Origin: Gp7-AA10 sp035636095
GTDB taxonomy: Bacteria > Acidobacteriota > Thermoanaerobaculia > Gp7-AA8
DNA: 33,571 bases
Assembly (NCBI GenBank): GCA_035636095.1
Contig: DASPZU010000044.1
Coordinates: 1-33,571 of the forward strand
Reading direction: 5' to 3'
The notes under the pieces are model-generated. The model saw nothing but the letters and a program-made list of their open reading frames with translations, searched no databases and had not been told where the DNA came from. Every line of letters begins with the position of its first letter. Within the stretch, counting starts at the first letter, position 1. Below are positions 8,761 to 17,407 of this stretch, one piece after another. Made by a program: the position numbers and the translations under genes.

Positions 8761-9421
8761 TGTGTTGCTCCTCCTTGAATCGCTCGGCCATCTTGTTGAT
8801 GGCGTCGAGCGCGGTCTTGGTCTGTAATTTCTTGGCGATGATCGCCGCCTTCAGACACTCGGTGGCCACGGTCAGATCATCGTTGATGATGACGTAGTGG
8901 TAGAACTCTTTTCCGGCGTCGATCTCGTCGATGGCCTTGCGCAGCCGCGTTTCGATCTCCTGATCGGAATTCAGGCCGCGATCGCGCAGCCGCTGCTCGA
9001 GGATGTCGAGCGACGGCGGGAAAATGAAAACGTTCAGAGAGCGTTCGCTCAGTTCCGCGTCGCTGGCGATCTGGCGCGCCCCCTGGTAATCGATGTCCAG
9101 GATGACGTCCTCGCCCCGGCGCAGACGCGACAAGACCTCCATCTTGGAGGTCCCGTACAACTGCTCGTGAACGTGCGCCCACTCGATAAATTCCCCCTTA
9201 TCGATCATGCCGCGAAAGGCTTCGTTGGTCACGAAGTAGTAGCTTTTGCCTTCGACCTCCCCCTGCCGCGGGCGGCGCGTGGTGTGGGAGACCGAAAAAT
9301 AGAGCTCGAGGTTGAGCGGGCGGAGCTGCTCGCGCACCTTGTTGATCAGCGTTGTCTTGCCGGCCCCGGAAGGTCCCGAGACGATGAACAGCGTGCCGTC
9401 GGCGTGAAAGTTACTCGACAT
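8735..9421 (-). CDS. gmk: Guanylate kinase
   Basis: The enzyme phosphorylates GMP to GDP with ATP. The 228 residues include the P-loop GPSGAGKTT near 16-24, the GMP-binding segment with SVSHTTRRPRQGEVEG and YYFV, and the lid region with LRRGEDVILDIDYQGA. The C-terminal part, about 20 residues longer than the usual ~205-residue enzyme, overlaps the rpoZ start. The ATG at 9421 overlaps the end of yicC by 11 nt. It belongs to the yicC-gmk-rpoZ-coaBC block. Confidence 0.97.
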   Translation of the reverse strand: MSSNFHADGTLFIVSGPSGAGKTTLINKVREQLRPLNLELYFSVSHTTRRPRQGEVEGKSYYFVTNEAFRGMIDKGEFIEWAHVHEQLYGTSKMEVLSRLRRGEDVILDIDYQGARQIASDAELSERSLNVFIFPPSLDILEQRLRDRGLNSDQEIETRLRKAIDEIDAGKEFYHYVIINDDLTVATECLKAAIIAKKLQTKTALDAINKMAERFKEEQHNGRTARGH

Positions 9422-10301
9422 TCTGCACCTGTTCGCGGATCCGCTCGACCTCGGTTTTCAATTCTACAACGAGGGTTCTGAGCGCCGCCGAGCGCGACTT
9501 CGACCCCATGGTGTTGATCTCCCGCAACATCTCCTGCGAAAGGAAGTCGAGCTTCTTGCCGGCCGCTTCACGACCGGCGATCGCTTTTTCGATCTCTTCG
9601 ACGTGATGCGCCAGGCGCGTCAATTCCTCCGCGATGTCGCCCTTTTCGACCATGATCACGGTTTCCTGCGCGATGCGATCCTCCGCCATGTCCACACCGG
9701 CCGCCGACGCGATCTCCTTTACGCGTTGGTTGTAATTGGTAAGCATTTCCTTACGGATCTCATCGCGCCGGCCGTCGAGGTCTTTCTGCAGCTTTCGGAT
9801 GGTTTGGAGGCGCGCCAGGATGTCGGTGCGAAGCGACTCCCCCTCCCGCGCGCGCATGGCCAGCATCTCCGTGAACGCTTCGCGAACGATCCGCGTGAGT
9901 GCGTCGCGTTCCTCATCGGTCAGCTCGGAATCGATTGCCTCTACCTGCAGTAGATCGGGAACGCGAAGCAGATCGCCACCGGTGAAGCTGGTGCTCAGGC
10001 CGAGCTCTTCGGCCATGGAGCGGAGTTGCGGGATGATCTGGTTGGCGATTTCGGAGTTGATGCGGACGCTGTACTCCGGCTGCGCCGTTCGCTGCACGCG
10101 GACCGCCACATCGAGCTTGCCGCGCGAGAAGGCCTCGGCGGCGATCGCTCGAATGGCCGGTTCGAGCTCCCAGAAAAATTCTGGCAGACGCACGGTCGTC
10201 TCCAGAAAACGATGATTGACGCTTTTGACAGTCACCGCGATGGCGTAACGCGGCGAAAGCGTCCCGGAAGCGCGGCCGAAACCGGTCATGGAATGAATCA
10301 T
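9411..10301 (-). CDS. yicC: YicC family endoribonuclease (stress-induced protein)
   Basis: The 296-residue protein has the family's N-terminal signature MIHSMTGFGRASG and the DUF1732 C-terminal region with REINTMGSKSRS and a coiled-coil-rich stretch. YicC-like proteins are reported as single-strand endoribonucleases taking part in RNA turnover. The ATG at 10301 overlaps the stop of the upstream DUF374 acyltransferase frame by ATGA, which also supports that gene's shifted reading frame. gmk starts 11 nt before this gene ends. Confidence 0.96.
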   Translation of the reverse strand: MIHSMTGFGRASGTLSPRYAIAVTVKSVNHRFLETTVRLPEFFWELEPAIRAIAAEAFSRGKLDVAVRVQRTAQPEYSVRINSEIANQIIPQLRSMAEELGLSTSFTGGDLLRVPDLLQVEAIDSELTDEERDALTRIVREAFTEMLAMRAREGESLRTDILARLQTIRKLQKDLDGRRDEIRKEMLTNYNQRVKEIASAAGVDMAEDRIAQETVIMVEKGDIAEELTRLAHHVEEIEKAIAGREAAGKKLDFLSQEMLREINTMGSKSRSAALRTLVVELKTEVERIREQVQNVE

Positions 10302-10911
10302 GGTTGCCAGTGCTTTTCCGCGCGCTCGGCGAGCGCGTTCAAGGTCTGCTCAACTCTCTGTCTGGCCTCCCCGACAGCCTCGTCGCGCGCGATCGAGATT
10401 GGATCGCCGTACAAAAAAATCGCGTGCGTGAAGGGATACGGGACGACCATGCGGTCCCAGGAGCCCATCAACTTTTTTTTTTCGCGCTGAAGGCGATGGG
10501 CAGAATGGGCAGGCCGGTCGCCTGCGCCGCCATCACGATGCCTTCCTTGGCGATCCGCCGCGGGCCTTTCGGTCCGTCGGGTGTGAAGACAATGTTCGAT
10601 CCCTCGCGGGCGGCACGGATGAGGCCTCGCAAGGCAGCCGTTCCGCCGCGGGTGGTCGATCCACGCGAGACATCGACGTCATAGTGCGAAAAAGCGCCGG
10701 CGACGTATTCGCCGTCGCGGCTCCGCGACACCATCACGCGAATCGGCCGCCGATAGCGCGAATGCAGCATCATCACCAGATGCTCGTGCCAGAACGCGAG
10801 GATGTACTGCGGCAATCTCTCGATTTTTTCAGAGTCGATGTGCTGCACGCGAAGCGTGGCGTAGAGGGCGCGAACGAACCCCGCGCTCAACAGCGCCAGC
10901 ACGCGCCTCAC
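10298..10911 (-). CDS. DUF374 lysophospholipid acyltransferase-like protein, frame interrupted at an A10 run
   Basis: Read without a shift, the protein ends after 147 residues just behind a run of ten A (minus strand, 10482-10473), finishing AKKKS and stop. Shifting by -1, or adding one A, restores a product of about 204 residues whose tail (GSWDRMVVPYPF, YGDPI) is the expected C-terminal half of DUF374 proteins and stops at 10298 in an ATGA overlap with yicC. The first part has FWHEHLVMM and TPDGPKGPRRIAKEG, typical of the family. GTG at 10911 overlaps the msbA stop as GTGA. Beside lpxB and msbA, a role in acylating lipid A or phospholipid is plausible. Whether the shift is slippage, a mutation or a sequencing error cannot be told from one sequence. 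Confidence 0.85.
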
Positions 10912-12803
10912 GCCAGCGCTCCCGTGCTGTGCTCCTGCTCCACAAACTGAAGGTCGTAGAGCTTGCGATAGGTTCCTCGCCGGCTCAGGAGCTCGTCGTG
11001 CTTGCCGACTTCGACGATCTCACCTTTCTCCAGCACGACGATCTTGTGCGCCGAACGCACTGTGGAGAGACGGTGGGCAATGACCAGCGTGGTGCGTCCA
11101 CGCATCAGATTGTTCAGCGCCTGCTGCACCAGGCGTTCCGATTCGGTGTCGAGCGCGGACGTCGCTTCGTCGAGAACCAGGATGGGCGGATTCTTGAACA
11201 GCGCGCGCGCAATCGCGAGACGCTGTCGCTGTCCGCCGGACAGCAACACGCCCGATTCGCCGATCTGGGTGTCATATCCCTGGAGCAGCGTGGTGATGAA
11301 CTCGTGTGCGTTGGCGGCCCGGGCCGCTTCGATCACCAGCTTCTCGTCGGCGTCGCCGCGACCGTACGCGATGTTGTTGCGAACCGTGTCGTTGAACAAC
11401 ACCACCTCCTGCGTGACGAAGCCCAGCAATCCACGCAGAGAGTTCAGCGTCACGTCGCGGACGTCGATTGAGTTGATCGCGATTCGACCCTGCTGCACGT
11501 CGTAAAAACGGGGCAGCAGATTGACGAACGTCGTCTTGCCCGCGCCGCTGCTCCCGACCAGCGCCACGATCTCTCCGGGCGCGATGGCCAGATTGATGTT
11601 TCGCAGAACCGGCTCGTCGTTGTAGGCAAAGGTCACGTTCTCGTAGCGAACGCCGTTGCCCACCGACGTGATTTCGACCGCCTCCGGCTTTTCCTTCACT
11701 TCGTTGTCGATGTCGAGCATCCGAAACACGCGTTCCGCGGCCGACAGCGCCATGTTGACCGACAGATTCACCTTGTTGAGCTTCTTGATGGGCTGATACA
11801 TCGCCGCGATGGCTGCGATGAAGCTGACGAATTGCCCGATCGTCAACGTTCCGGCGGCAATTCGGCGATGTGCGTACAGGAACAACGCCAGGATGCCGAT
11901 CCCGCCGAGCATCTCCATCACCGGCGAGGTCAGCGCCTGGATGCGCTGTGCCTTCAACGTCGACGCGAGATGCCGCCGCGTCGCCTCACGGAATCGACCG
12001 ATCTCGAATCGCTCCATCGTGAAGGCTTTGACGATGCGCACTCCCCGGATCGTTTCCTCCAGCACGGTCGCTATGTCGGCCATTCGCTCCTGCGAACGAT
12101 GGGTCGTGCGTCGCAATCGAAATCCGAAGTGGATCACAGGGTAGACCAGCAGCGGCGCGGCGATGAAGGTGATGATCGCCAACTCGGTGTTCGAGATGAA
12201 AACGTAGACCAGAAGACCGATGAGCGTGATCGATTCCTGAAACAGGTCGCCCATGCGCGTGGAGACCGCCGCCTGGATCTGATCGGCGTCGGAGACCAGA
12301 CGGCTGACCATCTCCCCTGTCGAGCGCTCCGAGAAAAATCGATGGCTCTGATGGATGATCTTTTCGTACAGCTCGTTGCGCAGATCGCGCACGGTCGAGA
12401 GTCCGACTTTCTGGAAGCCGTATTCCGCGAAGAATGATGTGATCGCCCGGATGACGAAAACGATGAGCAGGACGATGAGGACCTTGCGCCACTTCTCGCG
12501 CGGCTTGGCGTTCCACCATGAGTCAAAGCCATTCGCAACGCGGTCGTAACCGTTGATCAGCCAGCCGCGTTGTCCTTCCGGACGATCGCGCTTCATGACG
12601 ACGTTGAGGACCCACTGCTTGGTGCCGCTGGCCTGGCTGGTAACCTGCGTGGTCGGCCGCGTGAGCACTTCGTCGAACAACGGCTGGCTGAGCGCGATCA
12701 TCACCGTCTGCGTGATCGCGAAGATGAGCATCGACCCGAAGGCGATGACAGCCCATCCTTTGTATCGCGTGAGATAGCGGTACAGCCGCCGCAGCGCGCT
12801 CAT
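10908..12803 (-). CDS. msbA: MsbA-type lipid A / lipid ABC exporter (fused permease-ATPase)
   Basis: This is a half-transporter of about 631 residues: six transmembrane helices, then a nucleotide-binding domain with Walker A GSSGAGKTT, signature LSGGQRQRLAIARAL, Walker B ILVLDEATSALD and H-loop VIAHRLSTV. MsbA dimers flip core lipid A across the inner membrane, and adjacency to lpxB supports that substrate. The loop between the first two helices is unusually long (roughly 80 residues, with KQWVLNVVMKRDRPEGQRGW). I start at ATG 12803, which overlaps the lpxB stop as ATGA; the open frame further upstream is only the antisense-free shadow of lpxB in another frame. A general multidrug or lipid exporter is the main alternative. 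Confidence 0.9.
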   Translation of the reverse strand: MSALRRLYRYLTRYKGWAVIAFGSMLIFAITQTVMIALSQPLFDEVLTRPTTQVTSQASGTKQWVLNVVMKRDRPEGQRGWLINGYDRVANGFDSWWNAKPREKWRKVLIVLLIVFVIRAITSFFAEYGFQKVGLSTVRDLRNELYEKIIHQSHRFFSERSTGEMVSRLVSDADQIQAAVSTRMGDLFQESITLIGLLVYVFISNTELAIITFIAAPLLVYPVIHFGFRLRRTTHRSQERMADIATVLEETIRGVRIVKAFTMERFEIGRFREATRRHLASTLKAQRIQALTSPVMEMLGGIGILALFLYAHRRIAAGTLTIGQFVSFIAAIAAMYQPIKKLNKVNLSVNMALSAAERVFRMLDIDNEVKEKPEAVEITSVGNGVRYENVTFAYNDEPVLRNINLAIAPGEIVALVGSSGAGKTTFVNLLPRFYDVQQGRIAINSIDVRDVTLNSLRGLLGFVTQEVVLFNDTVRNNIAYGRGDADEKLVIEAARAANAHEFITTLLQGYDTQIGESGVLLSGGQRQRLAIARALFKNPPILVLDEATSALDTESERLVQQALNNLMRGRTTLVIAHRLSTVRSAHKIVVLEKGEIVEVGKHDELLSRRGTYRKLYDLQFVEQEHSTGALA

Positions 12804-13903
12804 GCCCTTACCGTGCTCATTATCGCCTCGGCGGCCCTCCGGCTCGCGCCCGGCCCACCCAGCTTCTCCTTCACCGCTGCCAGCTCCGTTCGCAGACGCG
12901 CGGAGTTTTCGGTTAGGGAGCGGACCTCGCGAGCGATGCGCTCGCCGTTGACGTCTTCCTGGAGAAGCTCCGGCACGATGTTCTTTCCCGCGATGATGTT
13001 GACCAGGCTGAAGTGCGGCAGCTTGACCAAACGCTGCGCGAGCCAGTGCGTCGGAGACGAAAGTCGATACATGACCACGACCGGCGTCCCCGCGATCGCA
13101 CATTCGAGCGTGGCCGTGCCCGAGGACGACAGAGCGACATCGGCATTCGATAGCGTCTCGCCGCGATCGTGCGGAACGATGCGAACGAATTCCCCCTCGC
13201 TTTGCATGACCCTCAGCAACTCGCCGGACGAAATCGTGGGCGCCTGGATGACGAAGGCGTCCACTTCGCGCTCTTTTTTGAGGATCGCGATCGCATCGAG
13301 CATCGGCGGGAGCAACGCCCGAATTTCGTGGCGGCGAGAGCCGGGAAGCAAGGCCACGTGGAGCGCCGGCGACCCCGCCGGCGCCGCAGGGTGAGGGGTC
13401 ATCTCATCGATGAGCGGATGTCCCACGTAGGTCACCGGAACGTTGTGCTCGCGATAGAACTCCTCCTCGAAGGGGAAGATGACCAGCATGCGATCGACGA
13501 CTTTCGCGATCTGTTTGACTCGCCCCCGCCGCCAGGCCCAGACCTGCGGCGAGATGTAGTAGACGACGCGCACGCCCAGAGCCTTGCAGCGTTTCGCGAG
13601 ACGCAAGTTGAAATCGGGATAGTCCACCAGCATGACGGCATCGGGTTTCTCGCGCGCGATGGTCTCGGTCATTTCCTGGAGCACGCGTCGGAACATGCCG
13701 AGGTGCCGGATCACGTTGAAGAGCCCTACCATGCCCATCTCGCGGGCGTGATGCAGGATGCGCATACCTTCGCGCGCCAGAAGGTCGCCGCCGATGCCGA
13801 ATGTCTGCAGCGACGGATCGAGTTTCTTGAGCTCGTGAACGACTTGCGACGCGTGCAGATCGCCGGAGGCCTCGCCGGCGACGATCGCCAATTTCACCGG
13901 CAT
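12800..13903 (-). CDS. lpxB: Lipid-A-disaccharide synthase
   Basis: LpxB, a GT19 glycosyltransferase on the inner face of the inner membrane, joins UDP-diacylglucosamine and lipid X to form the lipid A disaccharide. The 367 residues show AGEASGDLHAS at 9-19, GIGGDLLAREGM, GLFNVIRHL, VDYPDFNLRLAK, YYISPQVWAWRRGR and the UDP-binding LLPGSRRHEI. ATG at 13903 gives MPVKLAIVAGEASGD, but the GAAGAGG directly before it is better spaced for GTG at 13897. A hairpin repeat ends 29 nt upstream. The gene heads the lpxB-msbA-DUF374 module. Confidence 0.97.
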   Translation of the reverse strand: MPVKLAIVAGEASGDLHASQVVHELKKLDPSLQTFGIGGDLLAREGMRILHHAREMGMVGLFNVIRHLGMFRRVLQEMTETIAREKPDAVMLVDYPDFNLRLAKRCKALGVRVVYYISPQVWAWRRGRVKQIAKVVDRMLVIFPFEEEFYREHNVPVTYVGHPLIDEMTPHPAAPAGSPALHVALLPGSRRHEIRALLPPMLDAIAILKKEREVDAFVIQAPTISSGELLRVMQSEGEFVRIVPHDRGETLSNADVALSSSGTATLECAIAGTPVVVMYRLSSPTHWLAQRLVKLPHFSLVNIIAGKNIVPELLQEDVNGERIAREVRSLTENSARLRTELAAVKEKLGGPGASRRAAEAIMSTVRA

Positions 13904-13931
13904 CCTCTTCTATCTTGGGGGTACTTTCGAA

Positions 13932-14026
13932 GAAATTTCAAATTTAGAATTTCAAATGAAAAATGAAAAATCAGCCGCCGTCCTTCATTCTTCATTTTTA
14001 ATTTTTCATTTGAAATTTGAAATTTC
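13932..14026. repeat. AT-rich intergenic hairpin element with 7-nt periodic arms (upstream of lpxB)
   Basis: The left arm reads in heptamers (GAAATTT, CAAATTT, AGAATTT, CAAATGA, AAAATGA) and the right arm in complementary heptamers (TTCATTC, TTCATTT, TTAATTT, TTCATTT, GAAATTT, GAAATTT), around a short GC-rich centre (cagccgccgtcc). The arms pair over about 40 nt. It is very AT-rich in an otherwise GC-rich window. Two near relatives lie at 15161-15250 and 18088-18173. Confidence 0.85.
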
Positions 14027-14043
14027 GAGAACGGCCGCCCATC

Positions 14044-14067
14044 AACCCACGAACCGAGCAACCCACC
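14044..14067. repeat. Short 8-nt tandem repeat, unpaired half-element
   Basis: AACC recurs every 8 nt in three units (AACCCACG, AACCGAGC, AACCCACC). The period and motif resemble one arm of the 8476-8546 element, but no complementary arm is seen here. It lies six bases after the stop of the 61-residue membrane protein gene and next to the AT-rich element at 13932-14026, so it may be a remnant or a composite. Confidence 0.5.
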
Positions 14068-14073
14068 CGCATG

Positions 14074-14259
14074 TCATTTGAGCGGGAACGGATACATCAG
14101 CCAGGCCAGCGCGATTCCGCCGAAGAAGAGGCAGCAGAACACGAACAGGAAGAAGCGGATGCGCTCGCGCCGGCTGTTTTTCCAGAGCAGCGCAAAGTAG
14201 ACGCCGGTCATGCCGGCGTAGATGAACATCAGGACGATGTGATTGCGGAGCAGGCTCAT
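14074..14259 (-). CDS. Small two-helix membrane protein
   Basis: The 61-residue product has two hydrophobic helices, roughly residues 7-25 and 35-56, joined by a strongly basic loop (KNSRRERIR), so both termini probably face the outside with the loop in the cytoplasm. I do not recognise a family. Its ATG at 14259 overlaps the stop of the upstream membrane protein as ATGA, which makes a real gene and coupled expression likely despite the short length. Two repeat elements follow its stop before lpxB. Confidence 0.7.
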   Translation of the reverse strand: MSLLRNHIVLMFIYAGMTGVYFALLWKNSRRERIRFFLFVFCCLFFGGIALAWLMYPFPLK

Positions 14260-14651
14260 TCCTTGTGCCCTTCCGCGATGTCGTAAGCATCGAGCATCAG
14301 GAGAAGGTTCATCAGTCCCGCCGTAATGGCGAAGGCCGTGCCGTGCTCGTAGGTGATCGAGGTGACGTCACCGCCCACGTTCCAGTGGCCCAGGAAATGC
14401 CAGGGGTCGGGGCCAACGCGGGCGATGAAATACGGCAGCCCGGAACCCATGGTGGCGAGGTTGGCCAGCATGGCCAGCAATGAACCACCGCTGCTGGCGT
14501 ACACGCGGCCATCAATGGTCAATCCGATGACCAGCATGAGCACGACGATGGAGAAAAAGGCGATCGCGCGCGCGCGCTTGCCGAGGTACAAGTGGCCGGC
14601 GCCCGGGACGAGGTAGGCCAGCACCATCGCCGTGATCGTGCGGCCGCTCAC
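14256..14651 (-). CDS. Polytopic membrane protein, DUF6677/TM2-like
   Basis: The 131-residue protein opens with a helix carrying LVPGAGHLYLGKRARA, a pattern shared by TM2-like and DUF6677 proteins, followed by three more hydrophobic stretches (FFSIVVLMLVIGLTI, LLAMLANLATMGSGLPYF, AITAGLMNLLLMLDAYDIA). The final helix with LDAYDIAEG is also a recurring feature of the family as I remember it. No function is known. The start is GTG at 14651, overlapping the HIT gene stop as GTGA; the gene ends in an ATGA overlap with the small membrane protein. Confidence 0.75.
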   Translation of the reverse strand: MSGRTITAMVLAYLVPGAGHLYLGKRARAIAFFSIVVLMLVIGLTIDGRVYASSGGSLLAMLANLATMGSGLPYFIARVGPDPWHFLGHWNVGGDVTSITYEHGTAFAITAGLMNLLLMLDAYDIAEGHKE

Positions 14652-15160
14652 GCTGCGTCGAATTCCTTTCGAATTTTTTCGAAGTGCGGCAGCAGCTTGT
14701 CGTACGTGACGTCGAGATCCTCGGGGACCAGGCGCGTGCGTGCAGTGACGGTCATGAAATTCGAATCGCCGCTCCAGCGCGGCACGATGTGCAAATGATA
14801 GTGGTCGGCCACTCCCGCTCCCGCGACCTGACCGAAGTTCATCCCGATGTTGAAGCCGTCGGGATGATAAACGTCGGAAAGGATTCTTTGCGACTCGGCG
14901 GTCAATCGGATCAGCGCGCGCAGCGACGCATCGGTGCTGTCGTACAGCCGCGCCCGATGTGCGACCGGGGCAACCATCAGATGTCCATTGGTGTAGGGAT
15001 AGCGATTCATCATCACGAGTGCCTGATCGCTGCGATACAGCGTCAATGTTTCATGGGTGTTCGGTGATTGTGCTGCGATGCAGAAAATGCAACTACCGGC
15101 GCTCTCGCTTTTGGGCGAGGTCAAATAGGGATACCTCCAGGGCGTGAATAGAACTTCCAT
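14648..15160 (-). CDS. HIT family nucleotide hydrolase/phosphorylase-like protein
   Basis: The 170 residues carry the histidine-triad motif as HYHLHIVPR, with the upstream nucleotide-binding segments NRYPYTNGHLMVAP and FNIGMNFGQVAGAG. A CIFC pair near residue 25 matches the zinc-binding pair seen in many bacterial HIT proteins of the Ap4A phosphorylase-like branch. Such enzymes split dinucleoside polyphosphates or AMP conjugates; the exact substrate is unknown. The ATG at 15160 sits directly against a hairpin repeat. Downstream genes follow with a 4-nt overlap. Confidence 0.92.
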   Translation of the reverse strand: MEVLFTPWRYPYLTSPKSESAGSCIFCIAAQSPNTHETLTLYRSDQALVMMNRYPYTNGHLMVAPVAHRARLYDSTDASLRALIRLTAESQRILSDVYHPDGFNIGMNFGQVAGAGVADHYHLHIVPRWSGDSNFMTVTARTRLVPEDLDVTYDKLLPHFEKIRKEFDAA

Positions 15161-15250
15161 GAAATTTCAAATTGCAAATGAAAAATGAAAAAAAGAGTAG
15201 CGAGCGGGTCATTTTGAATTTGAAATTCTTAATTTGAAATTCTTAATTTG
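15161..15250. repeat. AT-rich intergenic hairpin element with 7-nt periodic arms (HU/HIT gap)
   Basis: The left arm has heptamers GAAATTT, CAAATTG, CAAATGA, AAAATGA; the right arm alternates AATTTGA and AATTCTT units. The arms are partly complementary around a GC-rich centre (gagtagcgagcggg). It starts at the HIT start codon and ends three bases before the HU stop codon, so it is the whole intergenic space. It is a relative of the elements at 13932 and 18088. Confidence 0.8.
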
Positions 15251-15253
15251 TTT

Positions 15254-15616
15254 CTAATCTGTGCCGGTCTGTTCCCCGCCTCCCTCCCCGGCCCCCTTGT
15301 TGATCAACTCCTTCAATTCCTTGCCCGGCTTGAAATAGGGGATCTTCTTGGACGGCACTTCAACCTTCTCGCCCGTCTTCGGATTGCGGCCGGTGCGCGA
15401 CTTTCTGCTTCGCAGTCGGAAGCTGCCAAAACCGCGCAACTCGATTTTCTGTCCGGCCCGCAGCGACTCGACGATCGAGTCGAAGACGATGTTGACGATC
15501 GTCTCGGCCTGCTTCTTGGTCAACTGAACGACGCGCGCGACTTCATCGACCAGTTCGGCTTTGGTCATCACGCCCGCTTTGGATTCGGTCCGTTCCGATT
15601 CAGACTGGTAGTCCAA
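15254..15616 (-). CDS. HU/IHF family nucleoid DNA-binding protein
   Basis: The protein has the complete HU/IHF fold: the helical dimerisation part MTKAELVDEVARVVQL, then IELRGFGSFRLR and the DNA-binding arm RTGRNPKTGEKVEVPSK, and KKIPYFKPGKELKELI. Position after rpsA and cmk is the classic place of ihfB (himD), but HU and IHF subunits cannot be separated here. Three starts are possible: ATG 15631 (touching the rpsA stop), TTG 15616 and ATG 15568. GGGAGG lies five bases before the TTG, so I chose 15616 (120 residues); ATG 15568 gives the standard 104 residues. The tail is Gly/Glu-rich. Confidence 0.93.
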   Translation of the reverse strand: MDYQSESERTESKAGVMTKAELVDEVARVVQLTKKQAETIVNIVFDSIVESLRAGQKIELRGFGSFRLRSRKSRTGRNPKTGEKVEVPSKKIPYFKPGKELKELINKGAGEGGGEQTGTD

Positions 15617-15630
15617 AGAATCCTCCCGCA

Positions 15631-17361
15631 TCAGCTCTTGGTGGTGGTCTCAGGGGCTGCCGTCGTTTCGGCTGGTTCGTGTTCGTCATGGGTCTCGGTG
15701 TGCGCGACCGGCGTGTGCGCGACCGGCGCGTGTTCACCTTCGGGCAGCGGCTCGACATCGCGAGTCGACAGGCCGATTTTTCTTTCCACTGGATCGATCT
15801 TGATGATTCGCGTACGAATCGGGTCCCCGACTTTGAACGTCTTATCGAGCTTCGATTTCGGATCGCGGTGAATTTCGGAAACGTGCGCCAACCCTTCCAC
15901 GCCTTCCGTCAGCCGAATGAACAGCCCGAAGTCGGTGATCTTCGAGATCGTTCCGACGATCTCCTCACCGACGTTGTGTGCCTTCGCGAAGTTGTCCCAT
16001 TCGTTAGGCAGAAACTCTTTGATCGACAGCGACAGGCGCTGACCCTCGGGATCGACGTTGATGACGCGCGCCTGCACCGTGTCGCCCTTTTTCAGAACTT
16101 CGCTCGGATGTTTCAGGCGTCGGTTCCACGACATGTCGGAGATGTGGACCAATCCGTCGATGCCCTCTTCCAGCTCGACGAACGCCCCGAAGTCGGTCAG
16201 GTTGCGAACCTTGCCGGTGATCACAGAGCCAATCGGATATCGCTCCGCCGCGGTGTCCCAGGGATTTTGTTCGAGGGCCTTCAGTGAAAGCGAGATGCGT
16301 CGATTGGCGACATTGACGTCCGACACCACCGCTTCCACTTCTTCCCCCACAGACAGAATCTTCGAGGGATTCCGGACTTTCTTCGTCCACGACATCTCGG
16401 AGACATGGATCAGGCCTTCGACGCCCTCTTCCAGCTCGACGAATGCACCGTAGTCCGTCAGCGAGACGACTTTTCCATGGACTTTGATGCCGAGTGGATA
16501 GCGCTGCACGACGTCGAGCCACGGATCGGGCGTCTTCTGCTTATATCCGAGCGAAACGCGTCCGGCCAGCGAATCGAATTTGAGAACAACGACCTCGATC
16601 TCATCGCCGACGTTGAAGTACTCGGAGGGATGGTTGACGCGTCCCCACGAAATGTCAGTGATGTGCAGCAGCCCATCGACGCCGCCGAGGTCGACGAAGA
16701 CGCCATAGTCGGTAATGTTCTTGACCACGCCGTGCGTGGTCTGCCCCTCCCGCAAGCGGTTGAAGGTCGCTTCCTTCTGTTGCTGATGCTCGACTTCGAC
16801 GATAGCGCGCCGCGAAAGCACGACGTTGCTGCGCTTTTTGTCGAAGGAGACGATCTTGAATTTGTATTCGTGACCGCGGAGCGAATCGAGATTCTTGACC
16901 GGCTTGGTATCGATCAGCGAGCCGGGCAGAAACGCTTTGATTCCCCCCACATCGACCGACAATCCGCCCTTCACGCGATCGACGACGCGTCCGCTGATGG
17001 CCTGGTCGGTCTTGTAAGCGGCTTCGATGCGGTCCCACACCAGCATCCGCTCGGCTTTTTCGCGGGAAAGAATGACGTAACCACTCGGATCTTCAAGACG
17101 TTCGAGAAAAACGTCGATCTCGTCGCCCGGCTTGATGCTGACGACATTGTCATAACCGGTGACCTCGCCGATCGCCAATAAGCCCTCTGATTTGTAGCCG
17201 ATATCGATGACAGCCTCGCTTGGCGTAACCTTCAGAACTTTCCCTCGAACGATGTCGCCTTCCGCGAAGTTCGACATCCGTTTCTCGTACATATCGAGAA
17301 GCTCGCCCATGCCGAGGTTTTCCAAGTCGTCATTCGGGTTTTTGGGGTCGCTTGTCGGCAT
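15631..17361 (-). CDS. rpsA: 30S ribosomal protein S1
   Basis: S1 binds mRNA on the 30S subunit and promotes initiation on structured or weak leaders. The 576 residues contain six S1 OB-fold repeats, roughly at 35-100, 120-185, 203-270, 288-358, 375-445 and 462-530, recognised by motifs such as DYGVFVDLGGVDGLLHI, DYGAFVELEEGVEGLIHVS and DFGLFIRLTEGVEGLAHVS. The length is close to the E. coli protein (557). The C-terminal tail holds a small repeat (APVAHTPVAHT) and is low in complexity. The cmk-rpsA-HU order is widely conserved. The start is ATG 17361, 46 nt after the cmk stop. Confidence 0.97.
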   Translation of the reverse strand: MPTSDPKNPNDDLENLGMGELLDMYEKRMSNFAEGDIVRGKVLKVTPSEAVIDIGYKSEGLLAIGEVTGYDNVVSIKPGDEIDVFLERLEDPSGYVILSREKAERMLVWDRIEAAYKTDQAISGRVVDRVKGGLSVDVGGIKAFLPGSLIDTKPVKNLDSLRGHEYKFKIVSFDKKRSNVVLSRRAIVEVEHQQQKEATFNRLREGQTTHGVVKNITDYGVFVDLGGVDGLLHITDISWGRVNHPSEYFNVGDEIEVVVLKFDSLAGRVSLGYKQKTPDPWLDVVQRYPLGIKVHGKVVSLTDYGAFVELEEGVEGLIHVSEMSWTKKVRNPSKILSVGEEVEAVVSDVNVANRRISLSLKALEQNPWDTAAERYPIGSVITGKVRNLTDFGAFVELEEGIDGLVHISDMSWNRRLKHPSEVLKKGDTVQARVINVDPEGQRLSLSIKEFLPNEWDNFAKAHNVGEEIVGTISKITDFGLFIRLTEGVEGLAHVSEIHRDPKSKLDKTFKVGDPIRTRIIKIDPVERKIGLSTRDVEPLPEGEHAPVAHTPVAHTETHDEHEPAETTAAPETTTKS

Positions 17362-17407
17362 GGTCCGGCTCGCGCAATCAACGGCTAAATTGCGTTAAAA
17401 CCGGAGT

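Noticed and set aside
12804..13103. N-terminal extension of the msbA frame
   Set aside because: The extra 100 codons lie within lpxB in another frame and look like its shadow; ATG 12803 with the ATGA overlap fits the family start.
17362..17407. Possible attenuator or terminator between cmk and rpsA
   Set aside because: Only a six-base inverted repeat with a ten-base loop is seen and there is no U run; too weak.
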